Part shown: piece after piece, positions 26,343 through 35,122 of the stretch
Numbering within the stretch: the stretch's first letter is position 1
How the letters are laid out: every line of letters begins with the position of its first letter
NCBI GenBank assembly: GCA_900548385.1
Contig: URKJ01000044.1
Span: 1 to 40,699 of the forward strand
Length of the DNA stretch: 40,699 nt
Direction of reading: 5' to 3'
Source: an uncultured bacterium
GTDB taxonomy: Bacteria; Verrucomicrobiota; Lentisphaeria; Victivallales; UBA1829
The notes under the pieces: generated by a model
What the model was told of the DNA's origin: nothing
The model's input: the letters and a program-made list of their open reading frames with translations, nothing else
The model's database searches: none
Position numbers and translations under genes: made by a program

Positions 26343-26896
26343 AATTGCCGTTTTTCACGCTCTGCACAGCCGCCGTCCTGCTTTCCGGCTGTTTCAGCGT
26401 CAATCTGCCGAAGCAGGAGATCCGGGAAACGAAAACGTACGATATTTCCCGCACCGCCACGGATACGTTTCCGTTCCGGGTCGAAATTCTGCCGTTCCGC
26501 TCCGATTCCCCGGCAAAATTTAAAATGCTCCACCGCAGCGGAACCCGGTTGGTCATAGACGAATACAGCAAATGGGCGCAGACGCCGTCCCGGATCATGA
26601 CGCAGAATTTCCGGTCGGCGTTCCGGTCCGCCGCAAAACAGGATCCCGCATTCAAACTGTCCGGCAACATCCTCTCTTTTGAACTGGACGAACCGTCCCG
26701 CTCGGCAGTTCTCTCCACCGCATATACGGTTTCGGCTCTGGATGGAAAGGAACCGCTGTTTTCCAGCACCCTCACAAACCGGATTCCCGTGGAAGAGCTC
26801 TCCGCCGATGCGTTCGCCCGTGCAATGGAACAAGCCGTCTCCATGCAGATTGCCGACATCAAAAAACGGATTCTTGATTCGGTGAAACCGCAATGA
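26339..26896 (+). CDS. ABC-type transport auxiliary lipoprotein (PqiC/YmbA-like)
   Basis: A 185-residue protein with a lipobox (LSGC, Cys18). The mature chain resembles auxiliary lipoproteins of MCE-type lipid transporters: an N-terminal strand after TKTYDIS, the conserved YSKWAQTPSRIMTQNF segment leading into helices, and a final helical tail. These proteins sit on the inner face of the outer membrane and help move lipids. No MCE, permease or ATPase gene is in this window, so the partner must be elsewhere or the role differs. ATGA overlaps join it to both neighbours. An AGGAGA site lies upstream. Confidence 0.72.
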   Translation: MKLPFFTLCTAAVLLSGCFSVNLPKQEIRETKTYDISRTATDTFPFRVEILPFRSDSPAKFKMLHRSGTRLVIDEYSKWAQTPSRIMTQNFRSAFRSAAKQDPAFKLSGNILSFELDEPSRSAVLSTAYTVSALDGKEPLFSSTLTNRIPVEELSADAFARAMEQAVSMQIADIKKRILDSVKPQ

Positions 26897-27405
26897 AACA
26901 TACAATTCTGATCGCAGAACATGCCATTGCGGAGCGGGTTGCCGCACTCGCCGAACAGATCAATCAGGACTATGAGGGCCGGGAACTGGTTGTCATCGCG
27001 GTCACCAACGGAGCCCTGATCTTCGCCGCCGATCTCTTCCGCAAACTGCGCACCACGACCTATCTGGACACCGTCAAAGCCTCGTCCTATAAATCCGCCC
27101 GGCGCGGAGAACTCACGATCAAGGAGAACTTCAATATATCTCTCTCGGGGCGCCACGTTCTGCTGCTGGACGACATTCTGGACTCCTCCGTCACTCTCCG
27201 GGAAATCATGGAGCATATCCGCACACTGAAACCGGCATCCCTGCGCACCTGCGTTCTGCTGGACAAACCCGCCGGGCGCACCAACGGTTTTCTGGCGGAT
27301 TACGTCGGCTTCACCATTCCCGACAAGTACGTCTACGGCTACGGCATGGACGACGAAGCCGGGCTTCTGCGGAACTGTCCCTATATCGGCGCGAAAGAGG
27401 AATAA
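26893..27405 (+). CDS. hpt: Hypoxanthine phosphoribosyltransferase
   Basis: A 170-residue protein. The type I PRT signature VLLLDDILDSSVTL (PRPP-binding loop, usually EDIxDTGxT) is present, with the upstream VAVTNGALIFAADL-type segment that opens the fold, and the C-terminal IPDKYVYGYGMDDEAGLLRN typical of hypoxanthine-guanine enzymes. It salvages hypoxanthine and guanine to IMP and GMP with PRPP. It overlaps the lipoprotein gene by 4 bases and precedes a membrane glycosyltransferase-like gene by 6 bases. Guanine metabolism links it loosely to queE at the end of the operon. Confidence 0.92.
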   Translation: MKHTILIAEHAIAERVAALAEQINQDYEGRELVVIAVTNGALIFAADLFRKLRTTTYLDTVKASSYKSARRGELTIKENFNISLSGRHVLLLDDILDSSVTLREIMEHIRTLKPASLRTCVLLDKPAGRTNGFLADYVGFTIPDKYVYGYGMDDEAGLLRNCPYIGAKEE

Positions 27406-27411
27406 CGCCGC

Positions 27412-29193
27412 ATGCTTCTGCTTCTTCAGATCGCGGCATTCTGCCAGCTTCTGTTTCTTCCCGGTCTGCTGATCCTGCAGGCGCTCCGGTACCGTCCGGC
27501 GCCCGCCCTTGCGCTGCTGCTGGCGGTTCCGCTGAGCGGACTGTTCAATTATCTGATGGTTCTGCTGCTCTATCCCGCCGGACTGTTCACCCGGGAAGCC
27601 GTACTCTCCGTTTTCCTTCTGGAAACCGGGCTTCTCATTGGAACCGTGTACCGGAACTGGAAGCCGCTCCGCCCGGCTCCGCTTCATCTGCCGCCGCTTC
27701 AAGCCGCCGCACTGCTCCTTGCCGGGATAACGATCCTGATCCAGCTGGGATTCGCAATCCGCAATACCGGTTCGATCTTCCTCACCTGGGATTCCCTGCT
27801 TTCCTGGAACCGCTGGGCGACCGCATGGGCGGATGGAACGTTTCAGGCACAGCGGACTTCCGGTTATCCGCAGCTGATCCCCTGCAACTGGGCTGTCGCA
27901 TACAAACTTATCGGCGAACCGCTGAACTTCGTCCCGAAAGGGATCGCTGTGCTGTGTCCGGCGTTGATCTCCCTGCTCCTGACTGTAATCGCAAGGCAGA
28001 GAAATCAGTATGCGATCTGTCTGGCGGTTCCTCTGACTGCCTGGTTCTTCCACAATACCGACCCGCTCGCAGGCGGCGGCGAAGCCGATTTCATGATCGC
28101 GTTCTACTGTTTCTCCTCCATCGGCTTCCTGATCCTCAATCTCAAAGAGCGGAACCGGAAACTGACGCTCTGCGCAGGGTTGACCGCAATCTGCGCGGCA
28201 TCTGCAAAACAGTCCGGTCTTGTATTCCTGATCCTGATCCCGATTCTTGTATACGCCTGGAACATACTCCGCGGCGGGGAATTCCGGCGCGCGCTCGGCG
28301 TCTATGCGGTTCTTGCATTCCTGACCGTTTCCCCGTACTATCTTTACTTTGCAGCCCGCGCGGGAAACGGGGAAGAATGCTCCAAATTCCAAACCGTCAC
28401 CCGCGATATTTACGGAACCAGAAGCCGCCCGGAAATCGCCGCTTCCGCCTGGAAAGTCTTTCTCTGCAAACTCGCGGCAGGAATCCCGACCGACAGCGTC
28501 CGTCATGCCCGCACTGATTTTTCCAATGGTTTCCTGCGCGGGATTGCCGCGCTTTACGCGGACCGTCTCCCCGTCATGGCGGCAGGAACGTTTCTGGCTC
28601 TGCTGGTTCTGATCTTCGCCGCAGGAATTCCGGTCTGGAGCAGATTGTTCTATGCGTTCGCACTTCCATACACTCTCATCTGGATGCTGTTTTACAGTTA
28701 TGATCTCCGCAATCTGATGCCGGTCCAACCGCTCCTTGCATGCGGCTGTTCGTTTGCCATTGTCCGGCTCTGGAACCGCAAACTGTTCCGTCCGGCTCTG
28801 ATCGCCGTTCCGCTTGCCGGAATCCTTCTTACCGCGGGACAGCTTGACTTCCGGCGGATCCAGCAGGAACAGCGAATCAGAATCGGCTCCCCCGGACTGA
28901 ACCGCGAACTGGAAAACTGCAAACAGCAGATGCCGTGCGCAACCGATTACCAGTTTCTTGAATTCATTCCCGGATTCGGTCCCGGTTCGTTCGTTTTTGT
29001 GGAATATTCCCTGGGCAGCCAGCTGTCCCGTCATACGGACGCCGCCGGAAAAGCGGCGGTCCGTTCATTCCTCGTTCCCGACTATGCGGCGAAAGAATTT
29101 CACGAAGATCTCTCCCGGCGCTTGAAAAACGGCGAAATACAGCTAATGTTCCGCAAATACGGTTATCGTTTTTACAAAAAGACTGAAGAATGA
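27412..29193 (+). CDS. Polytopic membrane protein, GT-C (GT39/ArnT-like) glycosyltransferase candidate
   Basis: A 593-residue protein with about twelve hydrophobic segments over residues 1-480 and a soluble C-terminal tail. Between helices, a short acidic loop (IFLTWDSLLSWNRWATAWAD, about residues 121-140) resembles the first periplasmic loop of GT-C enzymes, where an Asp or Glu is catalytic. Members use polyprenyl-phosphate sugars to modify lipids, glycans or proteins on the periplasmic side. It overlaps by 4 bases the following GT2 fusion, which would make such a polyprenyl-linked sugar, so the pair forms a plausible donor and transferase module. The family assignment is tentative. Confidence 0.7.
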   Translation: MLLLLQIAAFCQLLFLPGLLILQALRYRPAPALALLLAVPLSGLFNYLMVLLLYPAGLFTREAVLSVFLLETGLLIGTVYRNWKPLRPAPLHLPPLQAAALLLAGITILIQLGFAIRNTGSIFLTWDSLLSWNRWATAWADGTFQAQRTSGYPQLIPCNWAVAYKLIGEPLNFVPKGIAVLCPALISLLLTVIARQRNQYAICLAVPLTAWFFHNTDPLAGGGEADFMIAFYCFSSIGFLILNLKERNRKLTLCAGLTAICAASAKQSGLVFLILIPILVYAWNILRGGEFRRALGVYAVLAFLTVSPYYLYFAARAGNGEECSKFQTVTRDIYGTRSRPEIAASAWKVFLCKLAAGIPTDSVRHARTDFSNGFLRGIAALYADRLPVMAAGTFLALLVLIFAAGIPVWSRLFYAFALPYTLIWMLFYSYDLRNLMPVQPLLACGCSFAIVRLWNRKLFRPALIAVPLAGILLTAGQLDFRRIQQEQRIRIGSPGLNRELENCKQQMPCATDYQFLEFIPGFGPGSFVFVEYSLGSQLSRHTDAAGKAAVRSFLVPDYAAKEFHEDLSRRLKNGEIQLMFRKYGYRFYKKTEE

Positions 29194-30881
29194 ATCTATC
29201 GCAAACAGCTATTCTGATCCCGGCGTACAACCCGGATGAACGTCTCACCGGACTCGTCCGCGAACTCGCAGACCACGGATTCGCCACCATCGCAGTCGTC
29301 AACGACGGCAGTACAACGGAAGCCGCCATACATGTATTTGACGAACTCGAACAGGAGAAACGGTGCATCGTTCTCTCCCATGCCCTGAACATGGGGAAAG
29401 GCGCGGCGCTCAAACTCGGACTTGACTGCATCTATTCCCGTTATCCGCAATGCCCCGGCGTCATCACCGTGGATGCGGACGGGCAGCACTGCATTGCCGA
29501 CATTCTCAATGTTGCGCGCGAACGGCTGGAACACCCGGACGCTCTGATTCTCGGCACCCGCAGTTTCGACGGATCCGGGATTCCGTTCCGCAGCCGGATC
29601 GGAAACAGAATGACCCGTTTCCTGATGCGTCTTTTCCTCGGAATCGCGATCGGGGATACGCAGACCGGACTACGCGCAATTCCGCGCCGTCTGATCCCCG
29701 AACTGCTGAATCTTGCATCGAACCGGTATGAATTTGAACTGGAAATGCTCATTCTTGCCAAACATCGCGGCGTTCCCATCCGGGAAACGCCAATCCGCAC
29801 GATCTATCTGAACGGCAATGAATCATCGCATTTCAACCCGCTGACAGATTCCGTCAAAATTTATTTTGTGCTCTTCCGTTATATTCTCTCCTCGATTGCA
29901 ACGGCGCTGTTCGATTATCTGGTCTTTCTGCTGGCTCTGCCGCTGACCGGCGGAAGCATTCTGCTCTCCACCTATCTCTCCCGTGCGGCGGCTCTCTGCA
30001 TCAACTACACGCTGGTGCGCAATCTGGTGTTTGATTCCCGTGCGGCACTGCGGCGGACCTTCCCGCTCTATCTGCTGCTGGTCTGTGTTTCCGGATTTCT
30101 CTCCGCAATGATCGTAATGGGGCTGAAATCAGCGGTCGGACTCGATGAACGTCTCGGAAAACTCCTTGCGGAAACGGTTCTTTACCTCATCAACTTCCTG
30201 ATTCAGCGGGATTTCATATTCCGCAGTCCGGAATCGCTCCGGGAACCGGGAACAACCGATTGGAACCGCTACTATTCCGCCCCCGCCGCCACCGCCGGAT
30301 ACGCGCGCGGAATCGTCGCCGGGAAACTCATGGAAATGCTCCGGAAATTCCGGCCGTCGGAACGCTTCACGCTTGCGGAACTCGGCGGCGGCAACAGCTG
30401 TTTCTTCGACCGGATCGAAAAAGAGTTTCTGCCGCTCCGGTATACGGTCTACGACAGCAACGCCCTCGGCATCCGGAAATTCCGGGAACGGACCGGACAA
30501 CGCCCCGATATCTCCATCCGGGAACTTGATCTGCTGACCTGCAATCCGGAAAACGAAGAAAAATCGGATATTGTCCTCAGTGTCGGGCTGATCGAACACT
30601 TCATGCCGGAAAACACAGCCCGGATGATCCGGCGGCATTTTGAACTCGCGAAGGACGGCGGCATCGTGATCCTCTTCTTTCCGACCCCGACCTTTCTCTA
30701 CCGCACGACCCGTTCCCTTGCGGAGCTGCTGCGCGTCTGGATCTTTCACGACGAACGCCCGCTGGACGCCGCCGAAGTCGAAGCCGCCATTGCCCCGCAC
30801 GGGACAATTCTTCATAAAGAGATCATCTGGAACAATTTCCTGACCCAGCAGATCATCATTGCCAGAAAGAACCGATCATGA
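29190..30881 (+). CDS. Three-domain fusion: GT2 polyprenyl-phosphate glycosyltransferase, GtrA-like membrane domain, SAM methyltransferase
   Basis: A 563-residue protein. Residues 1-225 are a DPM1-type GT2 domain (ILIPAYNPDERL, VVNDGST, ITVDADGQH, GDTQTGLRAIPRRLIPELL). Residues about 228-345 are a four-helix GtrA-like domain (ALFDYLVFLLALPLTGG, LSRAAALCINYTLVRNLVFD, YLINFLIQRDFIF). Residues about 355-560 are a class I methyltransferase (AELGGGNSCFFDRIE motif I, DIVLSVGLIEHF post-motif). GT2 and GtrA together load and flip a polyprenyl-linked sugar. The methyltransferase could methylate that sugar or the lipid. The single reading frame shows no frameshift at the junctions. ATGA overlaps join it to both neighbours. 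Confidence 0.85.
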   Translation: MNLSQTAILIPAYNPDERLTGLVRELADHGFATIAVVNDGSTTEAAIHVFDELEQEKRCIVLSHALNMGKGAALKLGLDCIYSRYPQCPGVITVDADGQHCIADILNVARERLEHPDALILGTRSFDGSGIPFRSRIGNRMTRFLMRLFLGIAIGDTQTGLRAIPRRLIPELLNLASNRYEFELEMLILAKHRGVPIRETPIRTIYLNGNESSHFNPLTDSVKIYFVLFRYILSSIATALFDYLVFLLALPLTGGSILLSTYLSRAAALCINYTLVRNLVFDSRAALRRTFPLYLLLVCVSGFLSAMIVMGLKSAVGLDERLGKLLAETVLYLINFLIQRDFIFRSPESLREPGTTDWNRYYSAPAATAGYARGIVAGKLMEMLRKFRPSERFTLAELGGGNSCFFDRIEKEFLPLRYTVYDSNALGIRKFRERTGQRPDISIRELDLLTCNPENEEKSDIVLSVGLIEHFMPENTARMIRRHFELAKDGGIVILFFPTPTFLYRTTRSLAELLRVWIFHDERPLDAAEVEAAIAPHGTILHKEIIWNNFLTQQIIIARKNRS

Positions 30882-31531
30882 ACGATACATTGACCATTTA
30901 CGAAACATTTTCCAGTATTCAAGGCGAATCCACCCACGCCGGACGGCTCTGCTTCTTCATCCGACTCGCAGGCTGCAATCTGCGCTGTTCCTATTGCGAC
31001 ACCCGGAAAGCGCAGACCGTCTCCTCCGGCAGAATCCGCTCTCTTGACGAACTCGTCGATGAAGCGGAACGATCCGGACTCCGCCTGATTGAAATCACCG
31101 GCGGGGAACCGATGCTCCAGCCGGCGACGCCGGAACTCTGCCGCCGTCTGCTTGAACGCGGCTTTGAAGTGCTGATGGAGACAAACGGCAGCGTGGATCT
31201 TTCCGCCGTCCCGCGGGGAGTCCGCCGGATCATCGACTGGAAAACTCCGTTTTCCGGCGAATCGGAAAAAATGTTCGACGGCAATTTTCTCAATCTCCGT
31301 CCCGGCGATGAAGTCAAATTCGTGATCGCCGGACGGAATGACTACGACGCCGCGCTTGAGGTAATCCGCCGTTTCCGGATCGCGGAACACGCCACGATCC
31401 TGTTCGCTCCGGTTTTCGGAAAAATCGAACCGCGCACCCTCGTGGAATGGATGCTTGCCGACCGCGTTCCCGCCCGTCTGAACCTTCAGCTGCACAAAGT
31501 CATCTGGACCCCGGATGCCGAAGGCGTGTAA
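30878..31531 (+). CDS. queE: 7-carboxy-7-deazaguanine synthase (radical SAM)
   Basis: A 217-residue protein, compact as usual for QueE. It starts with YETFSSIQGESTHAGRLCFF, the conserved QueE opening, then RLAGCNLRCSYCDT with the iron-sulfur cluster Cys at 33, 37 and 40. ITGGEPMLQP and METNGS follow. It converts carboxy-tetrahydropterin to 7-carboxy-7-deazaguanine, the first deazapurine of queuosine and DNA 7-deazaguanine pathways. QueC, QueD and tgt are not in this window. It is the last gene of the operon, overlapping the fusion gene by 4 bases, and converges with the TPR gene 26 bases downstream. Confidence 0.95.
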   Translation: MNDTLTIYETFSSIQGESTHAGRLCFFIRLAGCNLRCSYCDTRKAQTVSSGRIRSLDELVDEAERSGLRLIEITGGEPMLQPATPELCRRLLERGFEVLMETNGSVDLSAVPRGVRRIIDWKTPFSGESEKMFDGNFLNLRPGDEVKFVIAGRNDYDAALEVIRRFRIAEHATILFAPVFGKIEPRTLVEWMLADRVPARLNLQLHKVIWTPDAEGV

Positions 31532-31557
31532 TTCGGAAACGGCAGGATCCCCGATAA

Positions 31558-33363
31558 TCAGCCACCGGTCACGCCATGCGAATCACGGAGTTTCCGGAGA
31601 ACGTTCACGGTATCCAGTTCGGGACTGTAGGTCTCAAGAGCACGCCTCCAGAACTCCGCCGCCTTTTTCCGGTCGCCAAGCGCGGAATGAATATCTCCGG
31701 CATGATCAAGGATCACCGGATCGACAGGCGACGGTGAAGCGGCAAGCGCTTTCCCGATATATTCCAGCGCTTTTCCGTATTCTTTCCGGCGGTACAGCGC
31801 CCATGCCATACTGTCAAGAATCGCCGGATTGCCGGGCTCGGACTTCAAGGCGGATTCCAGCAGTTCCAGCGCTTTATCGAGCTTGACTCCCCGTTCGGCA
31901 TAGAGATAACCGAGAAAATTCAGCAGCTCCGGATTCTCCGGGTCCTCCGCGATCATCGGAAGAAGAATCTTTTCCGCAACGTCGAGCCGCTTTGCCTTAT
32001 CCGCCACCATCGCGGTCTGCATCCGGAAACCGGTACGCTTTTCCGCATCGGGCCATTTCTGCTTCCGCTCATATTTCAGCATATCCTCCAGCGCCGCCCC
32101 GTACTGCCCGTTTTTCTGCTCCGCAACCGCTTTCAGGTAAAGGAGCTCCGGAAGCGGATCGGGAATCGCGGCAATGATACCGGGAACCTGCGCATAGTCT
32201 TCCGCCATCCAGGCCGCCAGAGCATACTGCGTCAGCGATTTGACATCGCGCGGAAACCGTTTGTAGTGCTCCGCAAACGCAGCCTGCGCTTCTCTGGCAT
32301 TGCCTGAACGGAGAAGCGAAAACGCATGCAGATAACTTTCCACCTGCACCCGCCCGCCATCCAAAGCCCGGACCCGCGCCCATGCACGGGCGGCATTCGC
32401 ATACTGCTTGTTTGAATAATAAAACGCCGCAAGACGACGCAGTGCGGAAAGACTGTCCGGATCCGCAAACAACGGACGGGTAAGAATCAGCAGTGAATAA
32501 TCGGTTTTGCCTTCCTGTCCGAAAATCGCAGTGGACATCTGGAACTCATCCGGGTCCACCTCCGTTTCCGGCGCGGAAAGCAGACGGATAAACTCCTGCG
32601 ACACCTCTTCAAACTTACGGGAAAATCTTTCTTTGTCGCTCTCCGTCAGGAAACCGATCAACGGAAGCTTCTCATCGGAAGCGTTTTTCTGCGCTTCCAG
32701 ATAAATCCCCATCGCAGTCTGGAGCGCTTTGAGACGGCGTTTTTCCGGGATCTGTTTCAGAACGCCGTCAATCGTTTTTTCCGCTTCATCAAACCGTTTT
32801 TGCGACGTATACAACAATGCCTGAAGCAGACGGATGGAGAACAGACGTTCCATTTCCATGGAGTCCGCCGGCAGAGACTCGTCCTCATTTTCCCGGATCG
32901 CTTCGATCAGTTCAAGCGCAAGACGCTTCCGCTCTTCATCGCCTTTCGCACCGGGATTCCGGGCAAGATGCGATACAAGCAGGAAATTCAAACGCTCATT
33001 TTCCGGATGTTTCTTCGCAAACTCCGCAAGGCGTTTCAAGCGGTCAGGCAGTCCGGTGCGCGGATCCGCAAGATCAGCAGCAAGCAGAGCGATCAGCTCT
33101 TCCGAACGCGGATCCTTCTCCACTGCCAGATACAACCGGTCCAGCAATGCGGCATCCGGCTGACGGGGCGTCTTCCCGCGCGTGGCGATCACTCCATTGA
33201 TGAATGCGGAAAACTCCGCCATGGCGGCGGCTCTCTCCGCCGCGGAACCGGACAGCACAACCGGTTCGGAGCGCAAAGGCTCGCGCGGCCCCGCATCCGG
33301 TTGAATATCGTATCCGGAAAGAAGGATTGCGGAAAAAAAGAGAAGAAAAACGGTTATACGCAT
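31558..33363 (-). CDS. Exported tetratricopeptide-repeat protein
   Basis: A 601-residue protein from the ATG at 33363, preceded by AGGGGGA six bases upstream; it opens a signal peptide (MRITVFLLFFSAILLSG). No Cys follows the signal, so it is not a lipoprotein. The rest is helical TPR-like repeats, clearest at residues about 330-440 (AAFYYSNKQYANAARAWARV) and 480-590 (LNFLGYLYAERGVKLDKALE, MAWALYRRKEYGKALEYIGK, and HSALGDRKKAAEFWRRALE). TPR proteins of this kind act as periplasmic scaffolds, often in cell-envelope assembly. No promoter fits between its ribosome site and the upstream terminator. Confidence 0.88.
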   Translation of the reverse strand: MRITVFLLFFSAILLSGYDIQPDAGPREPLRSEPVVLSGSAAERAAAMAEFSAFINGVIATRGKTPRQPDAALLDRLYLAVEKDPRSEELIALLAADLADPRTGLPDRLKRLAEFAKKHPENERLNFLLVSHLARNPGAKGDEERKRLALELIEAIRENEDESLPADSMEMERLFSIRLLQALLYTSQKRFDEAEKTIDGVLKQIPEKRRLKALQTAMGIYLEAQKNASDEKLPLIGFLTESDKERFSRKFEEVSQEFIRLLSAPETEVDPDEFQMSTAIFGQEGKTDYSLLILTRPLFADPDSLSALRRLAAFYYSNKQYANAARAWARVRALDGGRVQVESYLHAFSLLRSGNAREAQAAFAEHYKRFPRDVKSLTQYALAAWMAEDYAQVPGIIAAIPDPLPELLYLKAVAEQKNGQYGAALEDMLKYERKQKWPDAEKRTGFRMQTAMVADKAKRLDVAEKILLPMIAEDPENPELLNFLGYLYAERGVKLDKALELLESALKSEPGNPAILDSMAWALYRRKEYGKALEYIGKALAASPSPVDPVILDHAGDIHSALGDRKKAAEFWRRALETYSPELDTVNVLRKLRDSHGVTGG

Positions 33364-33382
33364 ATCAAATCCCCCTGCCGAT

Positions 33383-33415
33383 AAAGAAAAAGGACGTGAC
33401 ACTCTGATCACGTCC
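33383..33415 (-). terminator. Intrinsic terminator after the bS22-like gene
   Basis: On the minus strand GGACGTGA pairs with TCACGTCC (33392-33399 with 33408-33415) across an 8-base loop, followed by a T-rich run (33383-33391). It ends about ten bases before the TPR gene's ribosome site. Confidence 0.85.
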
Positions 33416-33431
33416 CTGAATCACAATGAAC

Positions 33432-33521
33432 TTATTTGTTCTTGTGGCGCATCGCCTTCAGCATTTTTCTGCGCTTATGCTGAGCGATCTTTCTGCGACG
33501 CTTCTTTCTGAGGTTTCCCAT
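33432..33521 (-). CDS. Small basic bS22/AURKAIP1-COX24-like ribosomal protein
   Basis: A 29-residue protein beginning MGNLRKKRRRKIAQHKRRK and ending MRHKNK. About half the residues are Lys or Arg, and the pattern GxxxKKRRRK-xxxHKxRK matches the COX24/AURKAIP1 C-terminal motif found in tiny ribosomal proteins (bS22 in some bacteria, mS38 in mitochondria) that sit in 16S rRNA near the decoding region. A weak AGAGAG precedes the ATG. It has its own intrinsic terminator. Because it is so short, automatic annotation will often miss it. Confidence 0.8.
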   Translation of the reverse strand: MGNLRKKRRRKIAQHKRRKMLKAMRHKNK

Positions 33522-33567
33522 ATCGACTCTCTTTTCGTTTTAGGTTTTCCAAAAAGGCTAATGCGAA

Positions 33568-33595
33568 AATGTACCATATTATCCGCAAAATGCAA
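33568..33595 (-). promoter_or_regulatory. Candidate promoter of the bS22-like gene
   Basis: On the minus strand: TTGCAT (33590-33595), 16 bp spacer, TACATT (33568-33573), about 45 bases before the start codon. Confidence 0.35.
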
Positions 33596-33624
33596 ATTTT
33601 TTTTCCGTTTTTTCCGCAAAATGT

Positions 33625-34950
33625 TTAAACTCCGGAGGAATCAATCATGCCGCCGCGCTTACCGATAATGTAGTTGCAGACATTGTCGCCGGTCACATTG
33701 CAGGCGGTTTCAAACATATCCAGCAACGGATTGATGCCGATCGCCAGCGCCACCACCATCGCGGTCTGCACCTCGTTCAGCCCCATATTGGCGAGCACCA
33801 TGAACAGCAGAAACACCGACCCGCCGGGAATGCCGCCCGCACCGATCGACGCAAAAACCACGGAGATCACCAGCACCGCCAGTTGGACGAGCGTCAGCTT
33901 GGTGTCGAAAATATTCGCCGCAAGGATTGCAAAAACCGGAAGATGCACGCAGACTCCATCCATATTGATGGTCGCTCCCAGCGGAAGGGCAAACCCCGAA
34001 AGCTCTTTGCGGATATGCAGATCCTCTTCCGCGGTCCGCAGAGATACCGGAAGCGCCGCCGCACTTGAACGGGTCAGAAACGCCGTAATCACCGGCGCAC
34101 GGATCTTCATCAGGAAACGGTACGGATTTTCCCGGCAGAACAGAAGCACAAACAACGGATAGATCAGCAGAATCATCGCCAGCACACCGATAACCACGCA
34201 TCCGGCGATCCGGATGTAAGGCCCGAAAAGCTCCACTCCATATAAAGCAAAATTCACCGCCGTCAAGGCAAACACACCGACTGGGAAATACTCCATGATC
34301 CAGTCGATGATCTTGAAACAGATCTTCAGCGCCGCATCGAACAGCTCCAGCATCCGGTCAGCGGGATGAACCGTTCCGGCAGAGGCCTCACGGTCAGCCA
34401 CACACCGCGCGGCGATCCCGAAAATGATCGCAAACACAATGATCGGCAGAAAATTTCCCGATGCCAACGCCTCAAACGGATTCACGAACAGCCCGTTGAC
34501 AAACCCGGAAACCGAACTTCCGCCCGCCGCGGCAGCGGTTTTCATCTGCCCGACCTGTGCCAGATGCTGACCGGAGACTTCCGTTGCATTGCTCATCCCC
34601 GGATTCAGCAGAAGCGCAAGAGCAACACCGAATACCGTAGCAAACAGCGACGTGAAAAAATACCACAGCAGCACGCCGGTTCCGAGTTTTCCGAATTTCC
34701 GGACCGGCAGACTTGCCGCTCCATTCACGAGAGAAAAGAAAATAATCGGAATCACGATCATTTTCAGCATTGCAATCAGCACCGTCCCGAACGGTGCAAT
34801 GCACCCCGTGACATTCCCAAGCCACGCCGAACCATACCTGCTCCCCATCCCCGACAGCAGAATCCCGGCGGCAACACCAAACACAAATGCCGCGCCGATC
34901 CGGTAGATCAGCGGCACGGCAAAATAGCGTTTCAACAACTGTTTCAGCAT
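33625..34950 (-). CDS. Dicarboxylate/amino acid:cation symporter (GltP/DctA family)
   Basis: A 441-residue protein from the ATG at 34950, with GGAG five bases upstream; the longer reading to 34995 lacks a site. Eight membrane helices and two re-entrant loops are expected. Family motifs are visible in order: MIVIPIIFFSLVNGAASL, the first hairpin TRSSAAALPVSL, GATINMDG in helix 7, and GIPGGSVFLLF in the second hairpin. Helix 8 has NVTGDNVCNYI. It imports C4-dicarboxylates, glutamate/aspartate or neutral amino acids with sodium or protons. The helix 8 Arg/Asp specificity residues do not clearly fit either class, so the substrate is open. Confidence 0.92.
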   Translation of the reverse strand: MLKQLLKRYFAVPLIYRIGAAFVFGVAAGILLSGMGSRYGSAWLGNVTGCIAPFGTVLIAMLKMIVIPIIFFSLVNGAASLPVRKFGKLGTGVLLWYFFTSLFATVFGVALALLLNPGMSNATEVSGQHLAQVGQMKTAAAAGGSSVSGFVNGLFVNPFEALASGNFLPIIVFAIIFGIAARCVADREASAGTVHPADRMLELFDAALKICFKIIDWIMEYFPVGVFALTAVNFALYGVELFGPYIRIAGCVVIGVLAMILLIYPLFVLLFCRENPYRFLMKIRAPVITAFLTRSSAAALPVSLRTAEEDLHIRKELSGFALPLGATINMDGVCVHLPVFAILAANIFDTKLTLVQLAVLVISVVFASIGAGGIPGGSVFLLFMVLANMGLNEVQTAMVVALAIGINPLLDMFETACNVTGDNVCNYIIGKRGGMIDSSGV

Positions 34951-34985
34951 AACGACTCCAAACTTTTTCCTGATTCGATCCGGAT

Positions 34986-35014
34986 AATCTATCACACAAG
35001 CACTCTTTTTGCAA
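34986..35014 (-). promoter_or_regulatory. Candidate promoter of the symporter
   Basis: On the minus strand: TTGCAA (35009-35014), 17 bp spacer, TAGATT (34986-34991), with TGA before the -10 (extended -10). Confidence 0.45.
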
Positions 35015-35075
35015 GAGGCATTTCCCGGATTCTCCGGAGACTGTCCGCGGCTTCCCTCTCCGCAGGAACCGGTAC

Positions 35076-35092
35076 CCCGTGAAAATCACGGG
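35076..35092. repeat. Small hairpin between divergent symporter and ATPase genes
   Basis: CCCGTGA-AAA-TCACGGG is a perfect 7-bp stem with a 3-base loop. It lies upstream of both promoters, so it is not a terminator of a known gene. Function unknown. Confidence 0.4.
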
Positions 35093-35122
35093 CAATTATT
35101 CGCTTTTTTTTCGTTCCGACGC

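Noticed and set aside
26302..29034. 910-codon minus-strand frame
   Set aside because: It lies antisense across four recognised genes (lipoprotein end, auxiliary lipoprotein, hpt and the GT-C-like gene); the plus-strand proteins have clear motifs. Long frames here reflect codon bias.
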